Source of the DNA: Centroberyx gerrardi
Lineage: Eukaryota; Chordata; Actinopteri; Beryciformes; Berycidae
Direction of reading: 5' to 3'
Length of the DNA stretch: 64,000 bases
Assembly: GCF_048128805.1 (NCBI RefSeq)
Contig: NC_136000.1
Location: 27,811,859-27,875,858 of the forward strand
The notes beneath the pieces were generated by a model, which saw nothing but the letters and a program-made list of their open reading frames with translations, made no database searches and was not told the origin of the DNA. Each line of letters starts with the position of its first letter. Position 1 is the first letter of the stretch. A program made the translations under genes and the position numbers. Shown piece after piece: positions 1-38,870 of the stretch.

Positions 1-1571
1 TGCATGTCGGAGTGTTTTGGCTCTGTGAAAACATCTGTACAGTACATTAGTACATCTGTGCCATTTTCTGTGCGTGTAAGTGCATGTGTTTTGTACATAC
101 TATGCAGTAGTGGCATCACAGCATCTTGATCCATCAGTTGAAACATAGAGAACCAGAAAGACATTGACAATTTAGTTGGCAATGGGAAGCCATCTACAAA
201 TAAAGATGTATGGTAGTTGTCTGGCCTTTTTAGCTATCGGCTTATGAGAAAATAGTGAAATTGCTAAATGAGGTTTGACTTTTTTGACCTGTGCAAAGTC
301 AACAGTGGCGAGCAGACGGATCTCCAAGGCTTTACTAATTTTCAATCTTGTCTTCATATATTTAAAAAACAGGACAAGCTAATAGCACGATCTCATCCAG
401 TTTGTCTCCGGGTGGCTAACGGGAGACATGCCGCTACACGTCGGTGTTTTGAAGTTGGCTGTTCACTGTGGATGGGAACCTCTCCTAACCCACGTCTGAC
501 AGTGATTGAGATAGATCGGAGGGAGGGAGGGAGAAAGAGAGATGAGGCACAGGGAGAGAGCCATGGGCTATAGGAGGGGGAGAGGGTGTGTCTGGGAAAT
601 GGAGTTGTTTTAACATCAAAGATTACCCAGGACACTGCCAAGACCTCGCTTTAGGCCGGGGGACACTCCACTTTATCATTGGCTCTTCCTGTTTGGCAAA
701 AGCCTTATCCTCGACGTTCGTGTTAAAACACTGATAATACACTGTTACAAATTATAAGTCAACATCACCCCAACCCTACCACACGACGCTCACACACACA
801 CTAGCTTACGCACACCCCACTCCTAGTCTCTGGCCTAGTTAAAGGTTAAATTATGTTAACAACTGGTTGTTACAACAATTTCAGTTGTAGTTAGGAAAAA
901 AAATCATGTCTTGTAATAGGTATCTATTAAAGAAGTCCTTTTAACTTTGATCTTTCTTGCATTAGTATTGAAAGTGTATTTTCCCACCAATTCATCTTGG
1001 TGCATCACTGCAGCTTGAATGTAAAAAGTGGCATCTTAGCAATAGCTATATGGATTTTAGACATGCCTATCTGTATGTATGTTTGTGTTCCTATTTTCAA
1101 ACAATTGCGCTTGCACATTTTAGGTGCTTGGAAGGTATGCATGGTTGGAGTGAGTGAAACTACAATGAATTTAACTAAGTGTAACTAAGAGAATCGCTCA
1201 ACAAAATATTTAATTCATGTGTTGACGTAGCTGCTATAGTTAGGAAAATCATCAAGCTACTTCTTGGTATGTGGTTGTACAGCACACCAGCCTCCAGTTG
1301 GTTGATGCTTGTTTGACTTCTACTGTGCTGCCTGGTGTAGGAGTGCACACTGTGTTTTCCTCATTGGGCTCTGCACTGCCTAAACAGTGCATACCTTAAT
1401 TCCCCACATTAACAAACAAATCCACAAACGCACAAGATTTGTCAAAACTGAACAAAAAGAAAAAAAGAAAGAAAATGCACGAACGCACACACAGAGCCTG
1501 GCTCTTATATAGATGCTCCTCCTGAGCACCTACTAAACCACAAATTAAATTTGTGATGGTCTTTTTTGCAG
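1..1571. other. Presumed intron of the unrecognised gene; no exon seen
   Basis: AT-rich unique-looking sequence with a short GA-rich patch near 520-600. Because the first codon at 1572 is split, transcription must come through this region from further left. I find no additional exon here. Confidence 0.4.
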
Positions 1572-26682
<25,111 letters not shown>

Positions 26683-26993
26683 GGGATGTAACAGAAGGAG
26701 AGAAGCAATGCAATACACTTAACGTTTACATTAAATTTGAAATGCTGCACTGAAAACTTACTAGTTAGTTATGTAGATTAGATGGCCTGCCACTGTTTTG
26801 GTCTGGGACCCAAATGAGAAATTTACTCAACCAGGGACCCAAAATAAATTGTCGAAGTTTATGAATCCAAGCTGTAGATTGTCTGAAGGAACCTGCTTTT
26901 GTAGCTGAGGTTTTGTAGAGCTGTAAAAAAACAGCTTTGTGACTTATATAGTATGAGACTTTGGGGAAAGAGAGAGTGCATCATGTGCAGAAT

Positions 26994-27031
<38 letters not shown>

Positions 27032-27149
27032 CATATGCATGTAGGCCCACTTCTATTTTGATACTACTTCTTGCAGTTTCCAGTTGACCGATAAGTCCTT
27101 AAAGACAACTCTGTCTGTGTTTTTATTGTCTTTTTATATAGTTGAAACT

Positions 27150-27155
27150 AATAAA
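27150..27155 (+). terminator. Candidate polyadenylation signal of the unrecognised gene
   Basis: AATAAA on the plus strand 468 bp after the stop codon at 26680-26682, in an AT-rich context followed by T-rich sequence. It is the first canonical hexamer I see at a plausible 3' UTR distance. A (GT)n tract at about 26997-27026 would lie within this 3' UTR. Confidence 0.4.
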
Positions 27156-30100
27156 ATATTGATACACTTTCTAATGGTGACTTATTATTTATTTAGTAGT
27201 ATGTCTGTCTTGGGCTGGGGGACTGCTGTGTTTAAAGTGGGACTGTGTGTGTGTGTGCGTGTTAATGAGCCAATTTTTCATCGGGATTCCAAAACCACAG
27301 TCGTCATTATGTAATTATCTCAGGTGTGGGAACTATTTACATTAATTAACACGCACAGGTAGAATGTGTTGACTTGACAGTGTCTGTTTTGCTTTGTTGT
27401 CAACTCAATCTGGTTTAATGATTTTTGTTTTTTTTCACTCAGCCACTGAAATTCAGATGTCAGCTGCACGGTGCATCAGTTCAGCTCCAAACACTATTTT
27501 TGATCATTATGTCTTCTCAAAAGTGTCATTTAATAATTAAAAAAATCCAGTTGACCTAATTCCAGCACCTTGGTATCACTGTCAGGTTGCACAGCCTCAT
27601 ATTTCCTTTCATTACGTCCTCATGAGTCATTTCCAACATCTTAAAGATATGTTAATTGTGACGCACATTTAGACGACAGCGCTGCCTCGTCTTTTTCTCT
27701 GTGAGCACGTGGAAATCACAGCGCTAACCTGCTCTCTGTCGGTTTCCTCTCGGCTGCGGTGTCACGACAGCAGAGCGTGATTTAGTGCCACTATTAATCT
27801 GTCATGCCCAGAGAGAAAACAGTCAACTGCACCCGCTCCATGGATGGATAGATGGATAGGTGAAAGGCGTGGGTTGAAATAACTGTTTTGATCCAACACA
27901 CCGATACTTGGCTCGATGATGGCACGCACAGATCCTATAGAGGTGGATCAAAAAAAAGAGGAGGAGAACTGGAGAAACACTTAAGTAGGAACAGGAGTTG
28001 GAGAGAGAGCCAACTAACAACAGAGATTATGGGAGTCAAGTGTGACTGTTGCAATTTCACATTCAAGTGGATGGATTTATTTAAGACGCAGTGATACGAG
28101 TGGGCCAGCAATGACGGTTTTTCACTTCAATGGGTTTTTGAATATAGTTTTGGACTGCGAAAATAAACTCTGTGTTTATAGCACTCTATGACAGTCTTAC
28201 ATTTCGTTAAATGAGATAATTTTGACAAATCAACACTGCTTTCACGAATTTTAAAGCATAAATGTAATCGATATTAGTAAAAAATAAATTACAGCAAAGG
28301 TTACATTCCTCCAAATGTCACAAACACTCAAAGCTTCAGCTTCAGACAAGCTAGCCACGCTAGCAAATTCAAAAACCAACAATTTAAAAAAAACTACAAT
28401 TGTAGGAAAAAAACTATGAATCTGTAAATCTACAGTCTAAATTGAAAAGAGCGCGAGTACTACAGTTCAGAGGCTTTATGGCGGACTATTCTGCGTAATG
28501 ACGTGTTATTGTGCGACAAACCCATTGTAGTTAAAGAGAGTTAGCCATTTGTTAGCAACATACTTTATTACAGCGCATAAAACCTTCAAAATTCACTAAT
28601 GGGATGTTTAATGGTTCATTTTATCTCACAGAACACAACGTGAATACTTTCTCAAGCTTGTCTTAATCACAGACTTTATTTTCAGGCTTTTAACCAAAAC
28701 CCCATTCAAATTGTAATCACTTTTCGGCTCAAAAATGCTAACTCACTTCCCGGTTTTAGAACTCAAAACTGGACCTGTCTCTCTTTATCAACCTCCCTCT
28801 TTTTGTTTTATCCCCACTTCTCTATCCAAATTCGTCTTCATTTCAACTCCAGTTTTTGTGTCAACACTTCTCTCTCTCCCTCCCTCTCTCTGAGTGAACT
28901 ATTAAGGTAGTGACCTATTAAAAGCTGTGGAATGTGCCTGGCGGACCCTCTGACCTTGTAATGGTTTGACCCGGTAGTTCAGGATCAAAGACGGCCTGCG
29001 CAACCTAGCCGGAGAAGCGGGGGTGGACAGAGGGGTCGCATACCTCTGTCCACTTCCCCTGCGTTTCGAGTTTATGAAATCGTTTGAGAAACATTAGCCT
29101 TAACCTACTGCTTAGAGACTTAAAATTGCTGCAATGCGTGGCAAAGTGTACGCTTTGGAACTGGGATTACAGGAATCTAACATTTTTAAGCGATCCGCTT
29201 TACTGTAAGACGGAACAAAGATCCCGTTTCAGTCAAACATTAACATTTTGCTGTTTTACTCATAATTCCCTGAAGTCCCTAAAAATATTGTTATCCCGCT
29301 GTGGGACTTTGTATTTATTTTCAGGAAGTCTTAACACCAGAACGGTGCAGTAAACACGTCCGCTTATTTGTGCAACATGATTAGAATATATCTTTAATGT
29401 TGTACATGATACATATTTATGAAATGCTTTGTCTTTGTGATTTTTCACATGAGGAATCCAGAAAATTGCTGTTTGGGACATCCATGGGAGCTGAAGGTGT
29501 TGAGGCACGTAACATATAATTTCCACTTTGTACCTGCTAAACCACATCCTAATATTAAGTTCCACCCCCCCATTTATATTATTTACAGCCCCAAAAATCT
29601 TTTCTAATCCGTCCCCTCCTCTTCATCTGTTTGTGCCTTCACAAATGAGGGGGAATTTAGCGGCGGAATCCCCCAAGTGAGCGTAGCTTTCACCTGGATT
29701 CACCCATTCAGTCTGTTGCCTATAAACAGCAGGTGGTCCAGATATCGCGCTCCAGTACAAATCTGTAATAAACGAATGCAATCTGTCTAACATCTGTCTC
29801 CCCATGTCAGAGACTTTGTCGACTCTGGTTGAACAAACATGGAGAGACAGAATAAGACGGATAGTGTCGGAAAGAGAGGGGGAACATTTAGGTGAGAGGA
29901 GAGAGAGATAGAGAGCGAAATAGCAGGAGAGGAACAGGGGGTTAATGATTGCCTCCTGTTTCCCAACATCCTCCCTGTTAAGCTAATCTACAATCACATT
30001 CTTTCGTTCCAGAGGAGAGAAAGGAGGAGGAGTGACGCTCTGAACCAGACTCCTGGTGGGTGAGCGGTATGGGTGTACTAACCTGGGAGTGTCTCAGTCC

Positions 30101-30296
30101 TGGCTAAGGCTGCACTTTCATATTTAATAATAACTTTTAAGTGTTCGCAAAATGCTAAATCATCAAGATAAGACACAGAAATAGTTACACAAGAAGAAGA
30201 CAGCAGCAAATGCCAAGAAACAACAGTGGGAAGAGAATCATGCAGCTATCATTACATAAAAGCACATGTGAAAAATACATTTTAAGTTATTTAAAG

Positions 30297-30637
30297 CAGT
30301 GATTCTCAACCTTTTTCATATCAAGGACCCCTAATTTAGTCCACATTAGAGCCACAGACCCCCATTTAAACAGTCTACCATTGAGATTTTGTCTCTCGGA
30401 CCCAAATCTGAGAATATTTTTATTGTTGGATATGATTTGTCCAGAATTCCATGACTATCTGTAGAGATAACAGTGAAACTATGATCAAAACAGTCATTTT
30501 TCTACATTCTCTAATTGTGTTAACTTCTTGTAAATGAAAGAATGGAGAAGTTTAACAATTCATCAATTTGCTGGGGACCCCCTGGAACCCCCTCAAGGAC
30601 CCCTGGTGGTCCCCAGACTCCACGTTGAGAACCACTG
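30297..30637. mobile_element. hAT-like MITE with CAGTG..TTCTCAAC termini
   Basis: Left end CAGTGATTCTCAACC, right end GTTGAGAACCACTG: inverted repeats of 14 bp with one mismatch. Inside, both arms repeat AAGGACCCC near the ends in inverted-like arrangement. No 8-bp target duplication is evident. No ORF. Confidence 0.65.
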
Positions 30638-30993
30638 AGTAAGCTCATACTCTGATTATGAGAAACCCAGTTAAGATGCCTGGCTTACTCCCATGTTAAA
30701 CTGGTTACTGTGAAGTAGGGCTGCAACTAACGATTATTTTCATTATCAATGAATCTATCAATTAGTTTTTGCGATTAATCATTTAGTCTATAAAATCTCA
30801 AAAATAATGACACATGGCCATCACAAACTTCCAGAGCCCAAACAGATTCTTAAAATTGCTACAAAAAAACACATTTGATAATGATTGTATTCATTTGAAA
30901 ATGATATGAAACAGAGAAAAGCAGATCTTAGTATTTGTGAGGCTGTAACCAGCAAATGTTTGGTATTTTTTACTTGATAAATAACTAAAAATA

Positions 30994-31532
30994 TTAAAGG
31001 TCCCATGTTAGGATGGCAACCCATATGGTGTAAAACAGGATTCCCCTTGCCTCTGTGATTATAAAGGAGTTGGATGTGCTTTCTAAACATGGTGAAAGTA
31101 TCAAAACTAAATCCACACAATCCATATTAGAAAAGCGAGCCTCTAAACGAGCCGTTTGGACTTCTGTAACTTTGTGGCGTCACAAAGGTTCGCTCATTAT
31201 CATTTTTGTAAGAAATAATAGACTAACAAAGTGTTTTTTTCAAAGCGGTTGAGCAGTTGTCATTGTTTATTACCGGAGAGTTTTCCCTACCTGTAGCTGC
31301 CGGGCCGCGGTGTCTCACGTTTCACTCTTGAAACGGTTAGCCAATCAGAACAGAGGGTCGTTAATATTAATGAGCCTTAAAGACACAGCGACAGAAACAG
31401 CCTGTTCTTGGTAAGGCTCAGAGAGATGCTGGAAAATGAACGTGTCAAAATGGATTGAGAGTGTTTTTGGTACATGACACCACACACACAGCTTTGAATG
31501 GACCTCAAGACACAAAATAAAACACTGGAAAG
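30994..31532 (+). mobile_element. TTAAAGGTCCCAT element, copy 1
   Basis: Begins TTAAAGGTCCCAT, a start widespread in fish non-autonomous elements. Nearly identical to 33512-34047 over about 530 bp in the same orientation, differing by a few substitutions and two short indels. The right terminus is missing. Confidence 0.7.
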
Positions 31533-32262
31533 CTTTAAGAACCTTTAAGAGATTGGAGAGACTTTTGGGCAGGAACAGAGAGAGTGTTAGAGTCGTCTAG
31601 GCGAAAGGAAGTAAACACATGAATGACTTTCTCAAGGTTGCGGAATGATAAAATCAGCTTCATTTTGGAAATGGTTCTTAACTGACAAAAACAGCATAAA
31701 GCATAAATGTGTCAGCATAAAAAATGACTCCTCCTCCTCTATTCCTTGGCATTATTCTGCCTGCCTAACAATGAAAACCTATTCAACAACTGTATCAGGG
31801 TTGACTGCATGTTAAACCTCGACCCAGTCAGCTGATTGCATCCATTTTGAGGTCAATAACCGGAAAATTGTGCTTGCAAACATAGTTATGTATTGTTGTG
31901 ACGCTGTATGAACGCCTGGCACATGGATGACCTGGTTCCACTCACACACACACACACACACACACATTTTCAGCTGAATTGATGCGAACTAGGGAGCAGA
32001 AAATGGAAACTGGAAGGTCGAGTCTTTCTTACTGTCACATACACACACACACACACATATTTCCAGCTGTGCTGACGAGAGCAGAAAAGGCGAAATGTGT
32101 TTTACACTCGTACACACATCTCATAGACACACACACACACACACACACACTGCAGAGGTAATGGGAAGTGGCACAGGACAGGAAGAAGGGCAGCATGTGT
32201 TTCCTTCTATTCATCTGTTGGTGATGATGATGATGGGGATGGAGGAGAGAGGGAACATCCTG

Positions 32263-32305
<43 letters not shown>

Positions 32306-33511
32306 ACAAATCTGATTCCAGTCCCTGTAACTTGAACTAAGCATGATGAACTTATCTGCGCTCTTTTTTTTCTCTGGTGTTCATGCCAGTTAAGAACACA
32401 TGAAGAAATAGCTGACTGTGGTTTGCCCTCCCTTCATTTTGCACACACATCATCCTTATCTACATCCCATCTTTCTTCCCTGCCACTCTCAGTTGAACAC
32501 TGTCTATTAAATGCAGTGAACCCACATGACAACACTTCCTCTTGCATGGCCCCGAGGAGGAGGGCTTGTTTTCCAGCCCAGGATCTCTGTGGTTGTGGTT
32601 TCATTTGCAGGTACAAGGTTTGTCTGTGTTGATAGCACGCAAACAAGTCATTGACTCGAGTCCTGAAGTCTTGTTTCAGGTGGTTTCAGGTGGTTTTTCA
32701 GTGCAAATCAGCTTGTTTCAGGAATTTTCTTGAAACGGGATATCGATGCTTTTTTCCAGAAAATTCACAAAACAAGTGAAACTGCAGTGGAAACAAGTGG
32801 AAGTATCTCACCTCATTGAAGACTGAAAATGAGACTAAATGACTTCAGATTAATATTTTTTTGCCGTCTAGTTTCTGCAGTACTTCCCAGTCTAAGCTTA
32901 TCACCAATGTGGCTGTAAACCCCCACAACAGCCTGTCCCTTGTTTATCACCTTTTTAAATAATGGATGGTGTAATTTTGTGTCATTATGTCATTAAGCTG
33001 CCATGTGAAGACTGTAAACTGACACATAACCCCACCCAGACCCCACTGTAATGAGGACCCACCCTGCCAGGCTGATAGGAAATGGGTGGGCTTGTTTTGA
33101 TGCCCTGGGCAGGCTTTTCATCGACACCTGGGCGGTGCAATGTAAAAGTAACCCAGGTACATTCTCTCTAAATTTATCGCTCAAATCAACTGTGATAACC
33201 ACCAAAGGCGTTGTTTTTTTCTCGTCCCTTCAAATACATAATCGTCAAATGAATTGTGATAACATTGAATGGCTCTGTGTTCTTTAAAGCCTTGTAGGCC
33301 GCTTCTTGCTGTCGCATTTCATTATTTCCCCTCCGCTTCCCCTCCTTTTGCTCGCATTACACTGTGGCATGACAGCAATTATCAATATGGATGATGAAAT
33401 ACCACACATAGCGCTGTCACAACTGTCCTGTTTTGTAAATTGAACAAGCTTAATGCAACTTTTTTGTGGTAAAAACTGTGCATAAGCTACATCTAAACAG
33501 CAAAAAGGGAT

Positions 33512-34061
33512 TTAAAGGTCCCATCTGGTGTAAAGCAGGACTCCCCTTGCCTCTGTGATGATAAAGCAGTTGGATGGTCTATCTAAACATGGTGAAAGTA
33601 TCAAAACACACGGTCGCCAACTAAATCCACACAATCCATATTAGAAAAGCGTGCCTCTAAACGAGCCGTTTGGACTTCCGTAACTTTGTGGCGTCACAAA
33701 GGTTCGCTCATTATCATTTTTGTAAGAAATAATAGACTAACAAAGTGTTTTTTTCAAAGCGGTTGAGCGGTTGTCATTGTTTATTACCGGAGAGTTTTCC
33801 CTACCTGTAGCTGCCGGGCTGCGGCGTCTCACGTTTCACTCTTGAAACGGTTAGCCAATCAGAACAGAGGGGTCATTAATATTAATGAGTCTTAAAGACA
33901 CAGCGACAGAAACATCCTGTTCTTGGTAAGGCTCAGGGAGATGCTGGAAAATGAACGTGTCAAAATGGATTGAGAGTGTTTTTGGTACATGACACCACAC
34001 ACACAGCTTTGAATGGACCTCAAGACAGAAAATAAAACACTGGAAAGTGGAGAATATGGGA
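33512..34061 (+). mobile_element. TTAAAGGTCCCAT element, copy 2
   Basis: Direct copy of 30994-31532. It lacks a short block near the left end and carries ACACGGTCGCCAA, which is absent from copy 1. It ends near ATATGGGA, resembling the inverse of the left terminus, so this copy may be closer to full length. Confidence 0.7.
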
Positions 34062-34616
34062 AGATATACGGCCTTTCATGTCTTTCATGAAGTGAAAATA
34101 TGAGGGGATATTTTTGGAACCCGAAATGGTTCTCAAACAAAAGGCAAAAATGCCTTATGAACTACACATTACAGTCAATAGGAAAATCAACTAGTTTTCC
34201 CTCAATTCCTAAAAAACTGAAAAAGTTCCTTCAATTTCTGAAAAGTCGGAGACGAGGTTTGTGCAGGATGTTGACCAGATTAATTTCAGAACACGACATG
34301 ACTTCATCCAGATCTGTATGGAGGGTTGGAAACTGAACAACAGCAGCTCATTCATCCGCTTTCATATTGATAATTGCACCAGTATGACTTCTAATAATAG
34401 AATAACTCCATTTGTTCATGGAAACGAGGGCACAAGCTGCAGTGACGTCCTGCTGAAGACACCGTGACTGTAACGCATCACTTTCTGTCTTTCTGTCTTA
34501 TTAGATTCAAACCCACAACATCGCAACTACTGTATGTGTTATGAGTCTTGGCACTGTGGCCCCATGTTGCCCCAAGTGTTGTCATTAAGTTCAGTTCTAG
34601 TGAAATTAAACGTTAG

Positions 34617-34656
<40 letters not shown>
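34617..34656. repeat. (GT)20 microsatellite
   Basis: About 40 bp GT directly before the repeat at 34657-34860. Confidence 0.93.
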
Positions 34657-34657
<1 letters not shown>

Positions 34658-34890
34658 CTTGTATTGCTATACTTATGAGGACCTGTCACAAGGACAGAAA
34701 GATGAGGAAAGTCCTGCAAAGTGAGGACATTTTGCTGCTCCTCACTTCTTTAAGGGGCTTTCTTAGGTTTAGACTTGGGTTTAGGGTTAGGGTTAGAATT
34801 AGGATGTGTTAAGTGTTAAGGTTAGGCATGTAGCGGCAACAATAAAGGTTAGGGAATTACTATAAATGTGTGTGTGTGTGTGTGTGTGTT
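34657..34890 (+). repeat. Fish-type GAGGAC/TTAGGG-containing dispersed repeat bounded by GT runs
   Basis: Contains ATGAGGACCTGTCAC, GTGAGGACATTTTG, a short run of GGGTTAGGGTTAG and a second GT run at the right end. This layout is familiar from many fish genomes. The TTAGGG units are too few to be a telomere. Confidence 0.45.
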
Positions 34891-35155
34891 AGAAAGTGTA
34901 AGGCATCATTACCAGGCTTTAATTCCAGTAGTGGATGATTAATATGTTTTTAGCACTCGGCTCTGGCTCCATGTATCACTTAAGAGCCATGACTCCCACC
35001 TGTGGGAACTCGTTTAATTACCGAGAGAATGTTCTACACACACACACACTGCTGCAACCTGTTAGTTCTCTTGTTTCTGGGAATATTTAAAAGCTTGGCT
35101 TGTTCAATGACAGCAGAATCTAGTTTTAGTCTGATGTTCTTGTATAGTACCTGTA

Positions 35156-35158
<3 letters not shown>

Positions 35159-35231
<73 letters not shown>
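35159..35231. repeat. (TC)n followed by (CA)n
   Basis: TC run 35159-35218 with one interruption, merging into CA, then two further CA runs up to 35284. Confidence 0.9.
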
Positions 35232-35543
35232 AATCTGGTAAATGTATCCTTCACACACACACACACTCACACACACACACACAGGGGTGTTTGCCTTTGA
35301 CAGGAGTGAGGAGCGTGAGGTCAAGGCAGCGTCAGGCGGTGTGTGTTGACTCCTGGTTGATGTTTAAGCCACAGCTTACATTACTGCGCAGGGTGGAGCG
35401 CACAGTCCGTCACCACAGACCCACCTGCCACCACTCAAACACACTGAAGCAGCCTTTGAGTGTATAACCATCAATAAAATCAGAAGCAGACAATACTGAA
35501 ATCACTGGGGTTTTGAAGGCCGATAACAACACTAACATGTTTT

Positions 35544-36361
35544 GATTGAAGCTGATATTTTGCATTGACAATTTCCATGCCACAAAATTCTAAAAAACAA
35601 TACAAGAATTCAGTGTTTCCCCAGAATTGTATTGTTATCAGGGTGGAAAAGCCTCTGAAACAGCATTTAGACCATCATGGGACACTAAAACTCTCCACTG
35701 AAACCCAGGATGATACCAGTACTATACTGCTACTGCAACTATTAATAATCTTGTTATCATTATTTATAGTAAAAACAGAATCTGATCAAAATGTCTCATG
35801 AGAATCAATTCAGATTCAGCTTCCCATAGAAAACCAGTGTAGTATTGATCAAGTCTACAATAAATACAGTATGTAATCAATCAAATGTATCCATGATATC
35901 AGAGGTGGACCAATCTAAATGACCAATATCTGATTTTTAATAAAAGGCCAATATCGGCAAGCCAATATATCGGTCTAACCCTAATTAAAATACATTGCAA
36001 ATTTTGAGATGACTTTTAGTATTACATCAACCACACATTAAAAAAAGCAGAGGATGATTGATATTGTGGGATTTGATTTCCTGCGTCACAAATCTATTCC
36101 TTTCTATTGGACCGATGATCATACACATGTTCTATTCCGCTCTTAACTGGCCCGGCCCAGCTGGAAAACCAAAGACTAAAATAGTCCAGTGTGTTTCCTC
36201 TGTGATCGGCCAGTGAAGGGACGATGGCGGCAGATGAACCGCTCTGACGTTCGCTGCCAGTTTTCCAACACGCTTCTTTGTCTGTTCATCCCTTGTTTTT
36301 CCAACAGATGATGCGCCGACCTTTCATCCGATTCTCCTCCCTCTGCCTCTGTCCATCCCTC

Positions 36362-36394
<33 letters not shown>

Positions 36395-37748
36395 CAAGGA
36401 AAACTAAAACAAACTACTCTTCTTTTTCTCTGTCTGTGTCTCTATTCATGTGTAGGATTCAGATCTAAGGATGAAAATTCTACAAGCTGCTGGTTTAGGT
36501 TTGACGTCCATGGTGGAAGGAAGGAGCGCTAACATCACTCTCTCAATCGATCCTCTTGGCTCACTTAGGTTTCAATCCAATCAGAGTGTAAGTGCTTGTT
36601 GAGAAAACTACTCAAGTGAGAAAGAGCGGTAAAAGAGCACATCGCTCAAAAGCACTCAAGGTTTTAGCTACTTTCAAGATAAAAATCAATGCGATTTTGC
36701 GCAGGTTGCACAATCTTCCCCACAAAATAAATGATCAGATTGCTCATTTTGCCGCGGGGGCCTTGCAGATATTGATGGGTCATTATCAGCCCAAGGTTTG
36801 GAGAGAGCTCCTTTTTAGCTCATATCAACACAGCTCTAGGATCAGTTATGGGAGGTTAAGTCCAGAGAGGATATTTTACTGTAAATACCAGATCTCACTA
36901 TACTCACTAATGTCTAAAAATCTAATTTATTTTAAAAAATGAACCAAGCAGGAGTAAAAGCACAGACCTTTTAAACTACTCAAAAGTTGTTTTAAGTGAC
37001 TAAGAAGCCATTTTACATAATAAAACATCAAATTAAATGTGTATATATTACATGTACATTAATATACAGTATCATACTTTTAGAAATTGTGTCAGAATTT
37101 ATGTTTGTCTGAGCATCCCAGGATAAGTGAGGGAGGGGTTATTTTACCAGTAGCAAGGCACTACTGAGAAATACACCAGTGAGTGTGACAACATGCCCCG
37201 CTCTCCCCTACTTGCCAACTTTGATCAAATAAAACCAACTAAACTGCTGTTTAGTTTTAGGTTTTATTTCCTTTTCATTGAATTAGTTGTTAATGGATTT
37301 GGACTGATATACTGGTTTGCTGATATATGGGGCTGATATTGGCCTTTTATTAAATATCAGATTCAGTCCAATCAGCGTCATCAACCTCTAAAATTATGGA
37401 TATGTTTGTTTGATTGCATATTTATTGTTGAATTGATCAATATTACACTGGTTGTCTATGGGAAGACCTTCACTTGAACTGATTCTAATGAGACATTTTG
37501 ATCAGATTCCACACAAGTATGCATGAATATCTTGTTATTACTATAATAATTAGTAGTAGTAATATTATCAGTAATATTTCAGTGGAGAGTTTTAGTGTCC
37601 CATTATGCTGTTTCAGAGGCTTTTCCACCCTGATAAGAATAAAGTTTTGGAAAGAATGAATGTTTTTCAATTCTTTTGCCCATGAAAATTGTCAAGTTTA
37701 AAGATACTGAATATCGGCACAAAATACTGGATATCAGCAGCTTCAATC
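35544..37748. mobile_element. 2.2-kb foldback (long inverted repeat) structure
   Basis: Left arm 35544 to about 35980 is the inverse of right arm about 37290-37748. Shared blocks, in order, include GATTGAAGCTG, TATCAGGGTGGAAAAGCCTC, GGGACACTAAAACTCTCCAC, GAATCTGATCAAAATGTCTC, and AATAAAAGGCCAATATC. The arms are diverged by indels. The spacer (about 1.3 kb) has a CA microsatellite (36362-36392) and a 116-codon open frame without recognisable similarity. It could be one foldback transposon or two copies inserted in opposite directions. Confidence 0.65.
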
Positions 37749-38818
37749 TAAAAATAGTGGTATCCTTATTGGTCTTAAAAATGTGATTCATATGAATCAG
37801 TTAGGAACAAGATTGATAAACATCAGATCAGACACAGAACTCCTTTGTTTGATTCTGTCTGTTTCCTGTTTTCCACGTCTCCTCCACCACTCTGTCTGTC
37901 TGTCATAAAACATTGATTACTTCCCCGCCCACCCTGCCTGCGTTCACCTTAATTGAGCGGCGGACGAGTGGAGTGAGAGAGCAGGGGAGAGGAGAGAGGA
38001 GCGGAGCGACAGAATAAAATGGAGGAGAAACGAACAGAACAGGCTCGTCGGGTTCGTAAACGTCAAAGCCCGTCTCTCTCCCTCCCTCCCACCATAAATC
38101 ACTGTGTCTCTCACCTCCTGTTTATCATCCTCTCTCACACTCCTCTTCTCCTCCCTCCGGTTTTGGTTTTCTCACCATTTCTCTCTCTCTCTCTCTCTCT
38201 CCCCCCTTCCACCCATCTCTGCTTTCTGGGTAATGAGACACACTGACTAAATCTGACGGGGCATTTCGAGGGCAACGTGCTGGAACAATCCAATGCAGTC
38301 TGTGTCTATTTCAAATAAAGAGAGCTCTATTGAATTATATGATATGTCTGGGTGGATTCATTATTTAAAGCTGCACTAGGCAAAATTTGTATGTAAAAAT
38401 CCAATAATCTGATCGGCCTAAATCACAAAGTGGGGCTGCGACAGAGAAGAGCGTCCCATTCACACTAAGTGAGACCTGTAGATTTTCCCTATTTGCCCAA
38501 ATGGAAAGAGTTGAGCATAGTCACAGTATATCCAACTCTTTCTCAGGGGCAGTGAAGGTGACTTTCTTTGAGTCTCTTTCTGACCAAATCCCCATTGACT
38601 TGTGCAGTATGTGTGTAAACAACGTAATCCACCATGGGACCGAGGGAGTGGAAATTGACCTTAGAACGACTTAATAGAATTAGAATTAATGGAATTAGAA
38701 TTAATGAAATGAAAATACAGTGTTCCCTCTAAATTTTTTCCCTAACAAGACGGAAATGCTTCTGAAACGCTATTTAGGTCTTGTGAAACTCAAACTTTTT
38801 CAGGCAAGGATTGAAGGT

Positions 38819-38821
<3 letters not shown>

Positions 38822-38868
<47 letters not shown>
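38822..38868. repeat. (GA)23 microsatellite
   Basis: About 47 bp pure GA. Confidence 0.95.

Positions 38869-38870
<2 letters not shown>

Noticed and set aside
29999..30050. GA-rich exon-like segment after TTCGTTCCAG
   Set aside because: No frame continues from any neighbour, and it lies beyond the stop and polyA signal of the unrecognised gene.
32529..32621. Segment with an apparent exon end TTGCAG followed by GTACAAGG
   Set aside because: AG and GT are adjacent at one point, with no partner exon and no conserved translation.
36592..36942. 116-codon open frame in the foldback spacer
   Set aside because: No recognisable motif, codon use like surrounding AT-rich DNA, and no splice or promoter support. 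It is kept only as a remark on the foldback.
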